Shown here: piece by piece, positions 10,145 to 21,374 of the stretch | How positions within the stretch are numbered: the stretch's first letter is position 1 | Layout: the number at the start of each line of letters is the position of its first letter | NCBI RefSeq assembly: GCF_000001735.4 | Contig: NC_003074.8 | Span: 10,974,101-11,038,100 of the forward strand | Direction: 5' to 3' | From: Arabidopsis thaliana | Taxonomy: Eukaryota > Streptophyta > Magnoliopsida > Brassicales > Brassicaceae | DNA: 64,000 nucleotides | Position numbers and translations under genes: made by a program | The notes under the pieces: generated by a model | Database searches by the model: none | What the model was told of the DNA's origin: nothing | The model's input: the letters and a program-made list of their open reading frames with translations, nothing else

Positions 10145-11667
10145 TTATACACTACCAATTATATCTCGAAGTGCAATGTAAGTACCTATTACCCCAACAA
10201 AAACACTCATCACTACCATTCCAAACAACATTATAGTCTCACACCCAATTTTCTTGTAGTTTCCAAAGATCTTCAAGTAACATAAACAAGGCAGAAGTAT
10301 AGAAACCGTAACGCTCAATAATGCTCCAACCAGCGACATCATATAACCAAAAAAGGGAAGTGTCTCGGCGATCACGACACTACTTATGATGAAAAATGTG
10401 CTTATCAAGAGATGTAAGTATGCCTTTTTGGAGTACCGTGAAGGAAACCAATCTTTTATAGTGTTCACGGTTGGTGTGATCATCAGTGCGTATTTGGCTA
10501 CCGGGTTTACGAGAGTTGTGTATATTGCCACCTTCGAACTCGTCTTATGAATTGGAAGATTCAGTGTTATTTGTGATAATGTTTGTGATCCATACATTAA
10601 GTAGCCCAAAACTGCCATTGATGTGTATCCTATGGTGCATAATATAAAACATATTAGTAGGACCTGCACAAACAAAGAGTGAAGTTAACATTATTCATTT
10701 TCAATAAACTAGACTTGGGGAAAATAAAATCTTATAAGAAAAGCGAACAAAACAGAAACAAACGAGAAAAAAAAAAACTCTGGAATGGCTCGTTTGAAAC
10801 CTAATTTATTTTCGGATGACAAAAAAAAAGACGAAAAAGGGTCATGGATTTGTTGGTTAATGGTAGTGATTGGTTTAGATAGAAATGACTTACATTGTTG
10901 AACTGATGTTTGCTTTTCATAGAAGAATACAAAGTGGGCAAAACTGGATGCGCACCATAGCAAAAAGCATATAAGCTCAAAGCAGTAGGGATCCCACTCC
11001 AATTTATCAACTTTCCTTTTTGATGAAACCCAATCCCATCAAATGCGCCAATCCAAGATATTGATCCAAGCGTCACAGTCGTAGCTAAAACGCCACTCAT
11101 AGAAACATACGACAAGACGCTGAGATTATCCCACCATAGAGTTGGCATAATGACAAAGGCGACGGTCGCCATGAAAGCTTGTTTGCCATTCAATCTCAAT
11201 CCGATCATTTCGATGGTAAAACCCGGGAAAAGATTGTGAAGATTGTCGCCCTCGAGGATCAAGAAACCCGTGGTGACTAGATAGAGCTCTAGGTGCATGA
11301 AGACTGACACAATGATTCTTCCCGGTCTACCAAATGCGCGTTCTCCTATGTCGGGATATGTTTTGATGTTGCGGTCCGCATTCATACATTTTGTAATGAG
11401 TAAGGATGTGTAGAAGGCGGTTACGGCTAGGAGTAACAAAAGTGAAAGACTCAACCATCCTCCACGAGCAAGTGAATATGGTACCGATAATATTCCAATT
11501 CCTAAAGCAATTCAATACCCTAATTAGTGATATTCATTAATAAATAAGTCTATCGAACCAAATAAGAAATATGAACCTGAAAGAGCATTGAGTGCGTTGA
11601 AACATGTTTTAAAGAAAGATGAAGATCCGACATTGTCACGTTGTATTTCTTGGTTATCTTCTTCCAT
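10145..11667 (-). CDS. Vacuolar-type amino acid transporter, AVT1 clade (AAAP family)
   Basis: Three exons (11577-11667, 10894-11501, 10145-10663) give 1218 nt, 405 residues. The protein is polytopic with about ten or eleven hydrophobic segments. Family marks are NALSGIGILSVPYSLARGGW at the first membrane helix, WWDNLSVLSYVSMSGVLA, LYAFCYGAHPVLPTLYSSM and GYLMYGSQTLSQITLNLP. Members of this clade move neutral amino acids across the tonoplast; the substrate here is not readable from sequence. The first intron splits the Gly codon of LS-GIG and the second follows QFNN. The N-terminus is short and acidic (MEEDNQEIQRDN). No lesion seen. By recalled order this is AT3G28960, which I believe is named AVT1I. 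Confidence 0.9.
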
Positions 11668-13869
11668 AGCTAATGACCTCTAATAAGAAAAATGGAGAAA
11701 CTATGATCATCATTATGAAAAAGTAGATTTTTGGGGAAAGAAGAGAAGAAAGAAATCAATACAGTTGAGTAATTTAAAGCATAAGCAAGAGAAGCGTGGT
11801 TAGTGATATTTGATTGAGACTACTAATACACAACAATAATATTTTATAACTTTGCTTAGCTTATTACTACTTCTCAAAAAAAAGAAAGCAAACTCTAAAC
11901 TCGATTACCTACCCTAGTCACACAATTAACTTGATAATCTCAAAATTTCCAAGGCTTGTTACACATAGAAAAAATACATGGGATTTTTTTTTATATCTCT
12001 AACTAAGCTCTAGATATCGGGTACAGAAATGAGAGATCACATAAACATTGAAAAAAAAAACTTAAATGTACCTGGAAATTGTTAGGGTAAAGAACCAAAT
12101 TCAAAACCCAAAATCTTTATCAAGATAGTAGAAAACAAAACAGAACACAAGCCCCAAAGTCAAACTCTTCTCTTCCCTAGGATAAACCGATAAACCCAAA
12201 AACCCTCCAAATTGTAACGCTTGGATGTAGTTCACAAACAAGCTTCAAACCTTATTTATATATAAGAAAAAAAAATAGTCCAAAACCAATAAGGAAAAAA
12301 TAATAATAATGGAAATTCTAATTGGACTAGGATTAAGACTTCTGTAAACAAAATCAACGGTGGGAGTTTTTCTAACTCTAAAGAGCTTCATATCCAAAGG
12401 AAATCTTCTAACATGAAAAAAAAATAAAAACAAATTGAGCTCTCTAAAGGAGTTCGTGAGAACTATATCAGCCTTTAAGATCATGAAAGAGGAATGAGTG
12501 GAAACACACACATTTGCAAGCAAGAGGAAACTTTTCGGTGTGTAGTTTTTAAAGATGATGAAAAAATGTCCTATACGATAGAGATATTCAATGCCAACTA
12601 ATTAGATTTTAGCTTTTTCCATCTTTTGTGAAAATAAAGATTTATGATAATACTCCAAATATGATGTATATCAGAATCAGGAAAATATTATAAAATTTAT
12701 TACTTCATTCCAAATCAAATTCTAAATCATACACATTAAACCTAAATCAAAAACTCTAGCCTACCCTTAAACTTAAACCCAAAAAGGCTACAATATAAAG
12801 TTAATTTGCTGGATTTAAAAAGATTTAGCCTATCATAGGATACCTATGTTTGTAATTTAGATATCTTCTCTAAGGTTTTTTACCTAATCATCCCAATAAA
12901 AATGCTACCACAAAAATGTCGACAATTAGACTAAACTCACATAGATCTTGGAGGAGAATGTTTGTTTAGTTTTCAGAGAAGAGAACTATGCATATAAAAT
13001 ATTACTCGAGAAAATGCATGGACAAAAACTTCAAAACTTTTTGGTTTAAGAAAAAGAAAAAGAGAATGAACCTGAAAAATAAGAAGAGACGTACGACGAG
13101 CTTGATGAACCGGAGAAATCACACGAACTCGTAGAATTGGTGACTAATGAGTGTTTTTGGTTTTGTGAAAGAAAATCAAGAGCCACCTAGAACATATAAT
13201 ATTTCTTTGGATTGGGATTTGGTAGAATTGGTGACTAATGAGAGAATGAAACTGATCTAACATTAAAATATATAATATTTACATAAAAAAAGGAATCTTT
13301 AGAAGTTTGACCAATTAAATAGAAGAATTTTTAGAATATGTTAAGAAATTAAATAGAATGAAAAAATATCCAAAAAAAAAAAAACGTTTTATGCAATAAA
13401 TAATCTAATATAGTTAGCATTTTAAATCAACTAATTTGTTGTATTATTATACATACATATAAAAACTATGACTTACAAACAAAACGAAACAAATGCTCAA
13501 ATGTTTATGGAATTTTCTTTTTGAAAATGAAACAAATGCTTAATTAATTTTGGGTTTAGTGTTGTGTTAATTCTTCTGTTTGTTAATGCTGCTTGGTAAC
13601 TTGTTCTCACAAATAGTCAAAAATTTCTCTAGAAACTTGACGTTATTTAAAAGTAGTCAAAATGACCACTCAAAAAAAAAGAGATTAAAATGGAATAAGA
13701 TCAAATTATGAATGATTGAAGGAACAAATTATTCTATAGCTTACAACAAAGAAGAACTCAACTGTCATTTAAAGAAGTGAGGTATTTAGGTAGGAAAAAA
13801 TGAGACAACACCTTGAGAATTCTTTTGCTTTGTATAATCTATATATATGTGCGACGATGTTCCAGTGTT
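11668..13869. other. 2.2-kb spacer upstream of the transporter
   Basis: This stretch should hold the transporter promoter on its left and the AAR3 3' UTR on its right. It is AT-rich with A- and T-runs and short open frames without family features. A short word, AGAATTGGTGACTAATGAG, occurs twice (near 13134 and 13223), marking a small local duplication. Nothing else was recognised. Confidence 0.5.
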
Positions 13870-15682
13870 TCATGGTTTATCTCCAGTCGATAAAAGACTC
13901 GCAAAACCTTGTGAAAGACTTCGCTCGATTGAACAAGGGGACTTTGATGAACACCTTGGACTGTTGCTGGTTTTGATTCGTTTGAAGTTTAGCAAAGAAG
14001 AAGAGTTTTGGGTTTCTAACACTTCTTCATCTTCATCTTCTTCTTCTTCGTCATTCTTCTTCGATGTTTTTCTCTTTAAACCTGGAATGTTTCTTAAACC
14101 CGTGTGTGGGCGGCGATAATCTTTGTGATGCTCATCTAATACCAAAAGAAGAAGAAGAAGATGATAAGACTATGTCACGAAAAATTTTACGATCTAAGAT
14201 TATAAAAACCACAGATATGTACCTTCTTGATAGAGGCATGATTCAGATTCTGTGTCACCACATTTGCAGAACAAGCTAGTGTCCTTATTCGGTCCTAAAA
14301 TACTGCGCATCAACAAAACAAGATTGAGTCTCATTGTTTAATGTGTAGAGTAAAAGGTATTCAGGACAAAAGCTTTTATCATTTCGAACCTGTACATATG
14401 CTCGACAAAGTCATCTATTAGGACAGGCCATGCACCTGAGTGAAACAAATACCATAAGATGAATCAAAACATAAACATATTTACACACTTCTAACAATTT
14501 GTACCTTCAGAGTCATATCCTTCTAGATTCTCATGTACACAACGACTAAACGCCAAGACTTGTTGCCAAGTATCTTCTGAAATATTGTGCCGTTGATTTT
14601 TCTACAAGTTAACATCATCTCCTTCTCATTAGATATACAAACACAAAGAGCCATTTGGTACAAAAAACAACCAAAAAGTACCTCGATAAAGTCACACCAG
14701 CGGTTAAGTAACCTAAATCTCCCAGCCAAAACAAGTTTCCATGCAGTAATAGCTCTACTTATAGCTGGAACATCATTCAAACAAGTTTAACTATCATCTC
14801 CTTTGGCTACTGCAGCCAAAGCAATGACTACAAAACCACTTACTTATATTCTTTTGCCCATTCTCGCGGCACATAAAGAAAACAAAATCGTAAAAGCAAG
14901 TAAACTCCGTAAAGTCCACCTACAAAGAGTACATATCAAAGGTCAGATCACAATCAAGAACCTAATTAACCCGAAAACTAAAGAACCGAGATACAAAACA
15001 ACTTGCCATTAAGTCTAGCCGTGACATCAACTTAAACAATTCATCAAAAATCGAGTTCCTGCAACGGTAAACAAGCAAAAGAATCAGCTCAAGAGCGGTT
15101 ATTTTTGCTTAGCCATGAAGATATTGAATTGACATCAACTTAAACAATTCATCAAAAATTGAGTTCCTACAACCGTAAACAAGAATCAGCTCAAAAGCAG
15201 TAATCTTTGCTTCAATAGAGAACCCTGAAGATAATGAATTGGCTACTCAAGTCCATACCTAGCTTGAAACTTATTCTCTACTAGATATAAGAGCTGAGTT
15301 ATTGCTTCTTTAGACAAGTTAAATCTTTGAGATTCTTCGCCATCACAGGGTTTCTTATTACACAATTGTTGTCCTGATCGAATAGCTGATCACATTCCAA
15401 CAACAGAAACTCAATTAGTCCTATAAACATTCCTATAAGCAAAAGATCTTGATAAAACCCTAGTTAAGTAACAAACCACAGAACTCAAAAGGATTCAACT
15501 TTTTTTCCAAAGCAATGTATAGATAACTTAAATCAACACTATATGGGTAATTAAAAGATTGATCCTTTATATACAAAAACTAATATATGAATCAAGAAAA
15601 GATCAAAGTTTGAGACTTTACCACAGAATCTACGATAAATCTCGAATATATCGAATCGAGCAGAAACTGGCGAAGAATCCAT
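13870..15682 (-). CDS. AAR3: AAR3, DCN1-like cullin neddylation protein
   Basis: Nine exons: 15622-15682, 15259-15385, 15007-15058, 14844-14919, 14682-14764, 14505-14601, 14390-14435, 14223-14302, 13870-14135; 888 nt, 295 residues. The DCUN1/PONY domain (roughly residues 25-185) shows VDFTEFTCFYDFVFFMCREN, AITAWKLVLAGRFRLLNRWC and GAWPVLIDDFVEHMY. DCN1-like proteins help attach NEDD8/RUB to cullins; AAR3 was described through resistance to an anti-auxin. The C-terminus has a basic patch KRKTSKK followed by an acidic run, likely for nuclear localisation. Intron 3 must use a GC donor (ATG/GCAAGT at 15007/15006) to hold the frame. Part of exon 3 is duplicated at 15131-15242. Recalled locus AT3G28970. 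Confidence 0.92.
15131..15242 (-). repeat. Second copy of AAR3 exon 3 and its acceptor
   Basis: Sequence at about 15021-15130 (most of exon 3, its acceptor and upstream intron) recurs at 15131-15242 with a few changes and small indels. The second copy keeps an acceptor-like TTGTAG/GAACTC and open codons for NSIFDELFKLM, but breaks off before the donor region. It therefore lies in intron 2 as a decoy 3' splice site. Confidence 0.85.
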
Positions 15683-15877
15683 GGATTTGTCTAAAAGCTC
15701 GAAGCTTTTCAGATCGAAGCTCGAGCGAAATCGAAGGAAACGTATAAACAAATCCCAACCAAAGAAATCGAAGTTGGCAAATCCCAAAAACGAAAAAAAA
15801 AAGAGTTAAAGTTTTTCACTTGCAAAATTAGAATAGAGGCTCTCTGAGATTTTGAATAAACCCTTTTTGATTTAATC

Positions 15878-15890
15878 GGGCCTAAGGCCC
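15878..15890 (-). promoter_or_regulatory. Palindromic GGGCCT/AGGCCC element upstream of AAR3
   Basis: GGGCCTAAGGCCC lies about 200 bases upstream of the AAR3 ATG, and on the minus strand it reads within ATGGGCCTTAGGCCC. TGGGCC/Y (site II-type) motifs are common in promoters of plant housekeeping genes and bind TCP factors. The role is inferred. Confidence 0.45.
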
Positions 15891-15982
15891 ATTACAAATG
15901 AAATCCATGAAAATATCTATTTTAATTTGACAAATGCAAAATTATGATTAACATGATCAAGATAATTGTAATCGTAACAAGA

Positions 15983-16004
15983 TTTTTTTTTTTTTTTTGT
16001 CGGC
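15983..16004 (-). mobile_element. 22-bp stub of a retroposon with 8-bp target duplication
   Basis: Sixteen T residues followed by GTCGGC are flanked by exact TAACAAGA copies at 15975-15982 and 16005-16012. Read on the minus strand this is GCCGAC plus a poly(A) tail, the look of a LINE or SINE insertion that ended almost at once. Confidence 0.6.
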
Positions 16005-16366
16005 TAACAAGAATTTAATTCCACCGGAAAGAGTTATTAGAATTTCGTTTTATTTTTGTAAAATAGTCTTTGATTGATATAATAGTCGGAATTTTAATGA
16101 AGAAAAATAACTTCAAGTATCGGGCAGATTCATATGTGCATAAAATGTGTATTGTTTTTTTGTATGTGTGTAATGATACTTAGTTTATGTGACACAACAT
16201 GTAATAGTATAGATTGTGATAATATTTATTCTACCAAATATTTGTGGCTAAGATTCTCGTTTCATAAAACAAAGAAATTTAGTTAAATCGATTGGGTAAT
16301 TAATTATTAGTAAAAATATTATAAAGGTTAAATAAGTTTATCACTATAGCTTACAATAAGTGGAAT

Positions 16367-16630
16367 ATGAAAGAAAAAAAAAAAACGATATTAGTTATCT
16401 TTGGGTACTGCAGTATACATGTCTACGAAGGGTTTCAGCGGGATCTTCATAAACTTTTCAAAGAAAATCTGACCGCGACTTCCGCTGGTGAGAGCCTTAG
16501 AGCTCGAAAAGAGAGGGAAATGAAAGAGAATTTGAAACGAGCCGATGAAGAGAAGACGCAAAGTGACACTCTCAAAATGGCCGAGAATTGGATGAAGAAC
16601 ACGGGATGCTGGTCTACGTTGATGATCTAG
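16367..16630 (+). CDS. Unrecognised 87-residue ORF
   Basis: An open frame of 87 residues. The first 30 are mixed; residues 35-75 are charged and helix-forming (ENLTATSAGESLRARKEREM, KENLKRADEEKTQ), a possible coiled coil, and the end is GCWSTLMI. Codon composition of the second half looks more gene-like than the surrounding AT-rich DNA. No family was recognised and no upstream exon is evident. It could be an exon or gene fragment moved here, or chance. Confidence 0.25.
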   Translation: MKEKKKTILVIFGYCSIHVYEGFQRDLHKLFKENLTATSAGESLRARKEREMKENLKRADEEKTQSDTLKMAENWMKNTGCWSTLMI

Positions 16631-16639
16631 AATCCCAAG

Positions 16640-17930
16640 AGAACTCCGATCCTAAGACATATTTACGAGTTTTTTCCGATGATTGTTGTTTCTTATTAAT
16701 AAATTTTACTCTATTTCCAATTTTAGACATGATTGTTTCATTTTATTGGTTAATCTTAGTGGAATAATCTTATGCTAAAAAAAAAAATTACCTTTGTGTT
16801 ATTCTTAAAGGTTTGAAATTATAGTTCATATGGGTTTTCAAAAATCTTGAAGTTTACAACAATCATGATCATCATCTAGTTCTTGTAACAATCATGAAAA
16901 TCATTCTAGTTCATTTTTAAGTTTTAAGTAACTTATTAAGGGAAAATCTATGGTTGCCTGAATTTTCAGCTCAATACTAGTTACAATCTCAGTTTTCCAC
17001 TCCAAACTTTTTGTCAATTAAAAAACCACCAAAAAAACTTTAAACTCATAAAACTACACGTATTTTTGGATTTGTTCTTAAAACTATACCTCCAACTGAA
17101 CCTATCAGTTAACAAGTAGTCAAAGGTCATATTTATGATTACCGAAAAATGTATGTTTTGTTTCAAAAGAAACATAGCTTTAGATTTAAAGAAAAAAAAA
17201 TGATTGTCAAAAGGAAAATGTATATGTTCTTATATTACCAATAGCTTAAAACAAAAGAAATTCGTGGTATATTTTTCATATTATTTTTTTTGGTAAAATT
17301 AAGTTATAGGTTCTTATCTTTAATTGTTTATCAAAACTAAAAAAATAAATAAAAAGATATCTTATTGTAGAGAAGATATTCTTTTAATTTTTTTTTGGGT
17401 TAAAATAGAGTCAAAATCGGATTAATTTTGGTTAAATATTGGGTAAGTCAAATCGGATGAATTATTACCGGTTAACTGATCGGTTCATTTGGAAGCACAG
17501 TTTTAAGAATAAAACCGAAAACACATGTAGTTTTATCGAGATTAAAATTTTGTTGGGTGGTTTCTTAAGTGGCAAAAAGTTTATGATAAAAATTTGAAAT
17601 TGCAACTTGTATAGGGATGAAAATTCAGGCAACTCAAAACCAATTAAAAAACTTTATGTTTTGGAGAAAATCTTTTTGCTAATTAGTGGTAGCTCTAGAT
17701 CATTCATAGCCCAAGCCGAACCTTTAGATAAACTGTTTTAGCTCACTCATAACTGAAATCAAATAGACAAAACTGAACTGTTTTCACAAACAACCTTCCA
17801 TGGTTGATCAAGAAACTCAACTTAACATCATTTTATTTCATAATAAAACCAGTGGAAGCAAGCAATGTTGGCTCATACATTTCAAATGCTTCTGGGCAAA
17901 TTTAAAAAATATCCCACTAACATTAATAAT
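16640..17930. other. AT-rich spacer
   Basis: I see no gene. Long A- and T-runs dominate and no repeat unit was recognised. Confidence 0.5.
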
Positions 17931-18115
17931 TTGTCCTCTTTTTACATATACAATTTTTTTTTGTGCTCCTTTTACATATATAAATTTTTTTTGGTACTCC
18001 TTTTATATATAGAAATTTTTTTAATGTGCCTTTTTATAGCTATATTTTTTTTTGTGTCTTTGTACATATATAAATTTTTTTTGTGCCCTTTCGTATATAC
18101 AAAAAAAAAAAAAAA
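17930..18115. repeat. About 32-bp tandem minisatellite
   Basis: About six imperfect units of the form CTCCTTTTACATATATAAAT plus a T-run and GTG follow one another. Units differ in T-run length and a few bases. It is non-coding; open frames across it are artefacts of the repeat. Confidence 0.85.
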
Positions 18116-19302
18116 TTGCTCTTTAAATTTGTGGATACGGGGCGGTCTTACTGCCCGTCCTTATACTTAAGCAGGAACTGGAAGGAAGAAACGTAACAAA
18201 ATATTAAGTGCTGACCTTGAAAACTTTATTGAACCTTTAAAGGACAATTCGGAGATCTCATGCATGGGTTAAAAGGACGACTTATGGCAACTTATATGGT
18301 TGTTCACGGTGGGTATTTTTTTTTTTTTTTGCTCGAATGGAAGATGAATCAAGAGGTTACGAAAGATTCAAACTCTCATGAAAAATATGTGAACAAGAAT
18401 CAAGAGGTTGTCAAGGATTCTAACAGAAGAAGAGGGTAAACAGGTAAGAAGCAATCAGGTGATCAAGAGAAGGTGTTGACGGTGGTGGGAAAGAAACATT
18501 GTGGTGGTGTTGAGTTGGTGAGAAGTCAAAACAACTAGAAAGAGATGAATTTTCGAAAATGAAAGGAAAAAGAACGTGGAGATGGTTTTGTTGATGGTTT
18601 TGTTCTTCAACAAAACCTTGATATATAAGAATGTATGTATTATACTTGGTCCACAAGATACATGTCTTATTCCCCAAGTTGTCTCTAATAGTAAGTTATC
18701 AAGAAAACTCAATGCTTTTGTGAAACCTTAAACCTCAGATTAATATTAGTTACCTCTCTTGATTAATGGCCATGCCAACCACACCGAATCAAACACATGT
18801 CACCAATATCTTAACCATTTGCTAATTTATGTTTTTAACAACTATTTTTAATCTTGTTAATCTTGGGGAGTTCAGTTTGTATTGAAAATATTTTGAGCGC
18901 AAAATTAAGAAAGATTCTTATAGTCGTGTAAATCCTACGATGAACAATAACCATAAACCGTAATTGTGTTTTTAAAAAATATTATCAACAAAAAGTTTGA
19001 GGATGTATATACGTTGTGAAACTTCGTTAAAAGTTGTTATGTCGTGTGTCTTATATGCACTAAAAACAGATGTTAAGCAACCCAAAAATATCAAAAATAT
19101 TCTTTTAGTTATCTCATTCACTTATGAATAGGAACTTTCAATCTCTATTTATGTTTACAAAATTATTCTTTGCATAGGCCGGTCGATATATCTATGCCTA
19201 GCCTATACATATCTTGGTTTTATTTACAAGAAGAAAAAAAACTTTAATTATTCGCTAGTTGTTATAATATTACGGCATTTTGTGAGTTATTGTCTTTCAA
19301 GT
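18116..19302. other. Spacer between minisatellite and the DUF1216 gene
   Basis: The right end should contain the 3' UTR of the DUF1216 gene. Two partly similar words, AATCAAGAGGTTACGAAAGA and AATCAAGAGGTTGTCAAGGA (near 18347 and 18397), show a small duplication. Open frames near 18420-18712 on the minus strand have no family features. No gene is called. Confidence 0.45.
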
Positions 19303-20825
19303 TTACTTTGCTTGCATCTTGCCGGAAGAAGAGGAAGAAGAGGAAGAGGAAGAAGACGAAGATGCAGACGACTCACTCTGAGCTGCAACCTCAACGAATT
19401 GGGTTGTGACTTGTTCCCATTTGGTGATTGTCTGCTTAATCTGTACTTGTTGTGTGGGTGTGCATGTCAAAGAAGCCTTGCCTTTGTTCTGACTCACAAT
19501 TTGAGCGTGGATGGTATCTAACTCTTCGAGAGTCTTCATCACTTGTTCTTGGTAAGCTTCCATATTCTTCTTTACCTATGAATATACCACAAACAAACAA
19601 ACAAAGAATTATGGAAATGAATTATAATGAAGTTATTGCATCAATTTTTATAGTAAAGTTGAATTATTATAAAGTTACCTCTGCTGATTTGCTTCCAATT
19701 CTTGACCTCATAACTTGCATGGCACCAGATATTTTCCCAGCAGCAGTTTTAATCCTAGAGAACAAACCTTTTCTTTCTTTTCGGGGAGCAATCATCGTAC
19801 CCTTAAGTTGCTCGAAGAAGACCTTGAATTCCTCCTTTTGTGGACACTTCTTTTCGAGGTTCATTATGAATGTCGAAACATCTTTTGACGTCTCTTCCTC
19901 CACTTGTGTCACTGTTAAACTGCTGCTCTGACTAGCTTCGGCAGTTTTTGAAGAAGAAGTCTCACTTTCACCTTTAGCGGAAGTCTCACTTTCACCTTTA
20001 GCGGAAGTCTCACTTTCTCCTTTAGCGGAAGTCTTACTCTCACCTTTAGCGGAAGTCTCACTTTCGCCTTTAGCGGAAGTCTTACTTTCATTCTTAGCGG
20101 AAGTCTCACTTTCACCTTTAGCGGAAGTCTCACTTTCTTTCCCAACACTAGACTCTTCACTGGAAGAAGCAGAGGTTGATGTGCTCGATACCATTGTGTT
20201 TGTGATCCGAGTAATAATGGTTTCCCATTTCAAGATTCCTTCTTTGATTTCCTTTTGTTGTTCAGCTGTTAGTGTCATGGTTTCTTCATTCTCCTCTTTC
20301 TTACGACCTCCCATAATTTTAGCCGCGACAGATTTCATGAACCTAAAGGTATCAATAGCCTCCTGTTTTTCCTCTTGAATTTCCTCCCTAATCTGTTAGA
20401 TATATTTGCATGATGTAGTAAATAAATTAGTCTATTAATTAGCCATAATTTTTCTACCTTGAAGAAGAAGTTACCTTTCCAATCGCAAAAGAAGATATGG
20501 CCTTGAAGATACCCCCGGCTTTGGCCTTCATGTCCCGGTCGTAATCTACTTGGCCAATCCTTCTTATTGGGCAAACATACTTGGCGAATCCTCTAAGTTT
20601 CTCAAAGAAGGCCTTGAACTTGTTTGTCTTGGGACATTCCTTCTCGAGGTCGGCCACAAAGACCATTACTACTTTAACGGTGTAAGGCTCTACATCCTTC
20701 ACCGTCTTTGGATCTTCGATTTGAGGCAAAGATGGCTTAAATTTCAGGTGTGCTGATACTAGGTCAAGAAGGGTCACAGATGCAAATAGAATGGTGAAGC
20801 ATAACAATAGTTGAACTCTTGCCAT
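19303..20825 (-). CDS. DUF1216 family secreted protein with 8-residue repeats
   Basis: Three exons (20475-20825, 19679-20392, 19303-19575) total 1338 nt, 445 residues. The first 25 residues form a signal peptide (MARVQLLLCFTILFASVTLL...). Two DUF1216-type modules are visible: DLEKECPKTNKFKAFFEKLRG in exon 1 and NLEKKCPQKEEFKVFFEQLKG in exon 2, so the gene has an internal duplication. Exon 2 also carries eight tandem units of the type KGESETSA (24 bp each, about 19955-20145), and exon 3 ends in a serine run. DUF1216 is a Brassicaceae-specific family reported in pollen; molecular function is unknown. A TATAAAAG box lies about 105 bases upstream of the ATG (20928-20935). Recalled locus AT3G28980. 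Confidence 0.88.
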
Positions 20826-20927
20826 TATTCTATTTTTTTAGTTTTTGTTTTAAACTTTTTTTTTTTTTTTTTTTTTTGAGGAAGAGAGACTGAAGAATGA
20901 ATGAATAATAATGGAATTCTTTGGCTG

Positions 20928-20935
20928 CTTTTATA
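20928..20935 (-). promoter_or_regulatory. TATA box of the DUF1216 gene
   Basis: TATAAAAG on the minus strand, about 105 bases before the ATG at 20825, followed by a long A-run (a T-run on the plus strand near 20857-20878) in the leader. Confidence 0.5.
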
Positions 20936-21374
20936 GTCATGTTAAGTTTTCTATGTTTAGAAATATTGACCCTTTCACCATCGAGAATTTGGTGGAATAT
21001 ATAAGGTCAAAATAATAGCAAAAAGTTTCATGGTTCTGAAGTGTTCCAATGAAATCTATAGTTGTTGTTGCATTTTAAATTATTCTTATATTTTCAATAT
21101 ATATATATATATATATAAGATAGTAGAAAATGGGTTTCCTATATTAGCATAATTGGAGAATGTTTTGGCGACAATTATGGAAATTTTACTATTCGCAAGA
21201 ATGGGTAAAAAGTTGATCTAGAAATTTTCAAACTCTTGAGACCACGGGATTAGTGGACTTTCAGATTTAATATTTTTATTTATACTAAGATTTATATATT
21301 TCTTAATTATAATTTAATATATCTATACCAATGAGGAGATTTATATTAATATAGGCAGTTAGATTTAAAAATTA

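Noticed and set aside
12245-12523. 92-residue minus-strand ORF
   Set aside because: AT-rich chance frame in the transporter upstream region with no family features.
17865-18170. 101-residue ORF with repeated FLCSFYIYKF-like blocks
   Set aside because: Translation of the 32-bp T-rich minisatellite.
18420-18712. Two overlapping minus-strand ORFs of 85 residues
   Set aside because: No signal of a family, biased composition (His, Ser, Phe), no supporting splice context.
19915-20160. Minus-strand ORF with KVRLPLK repeats
   Set aside because: It is the alternative frame of the DUF1216 octapeptide repeat.
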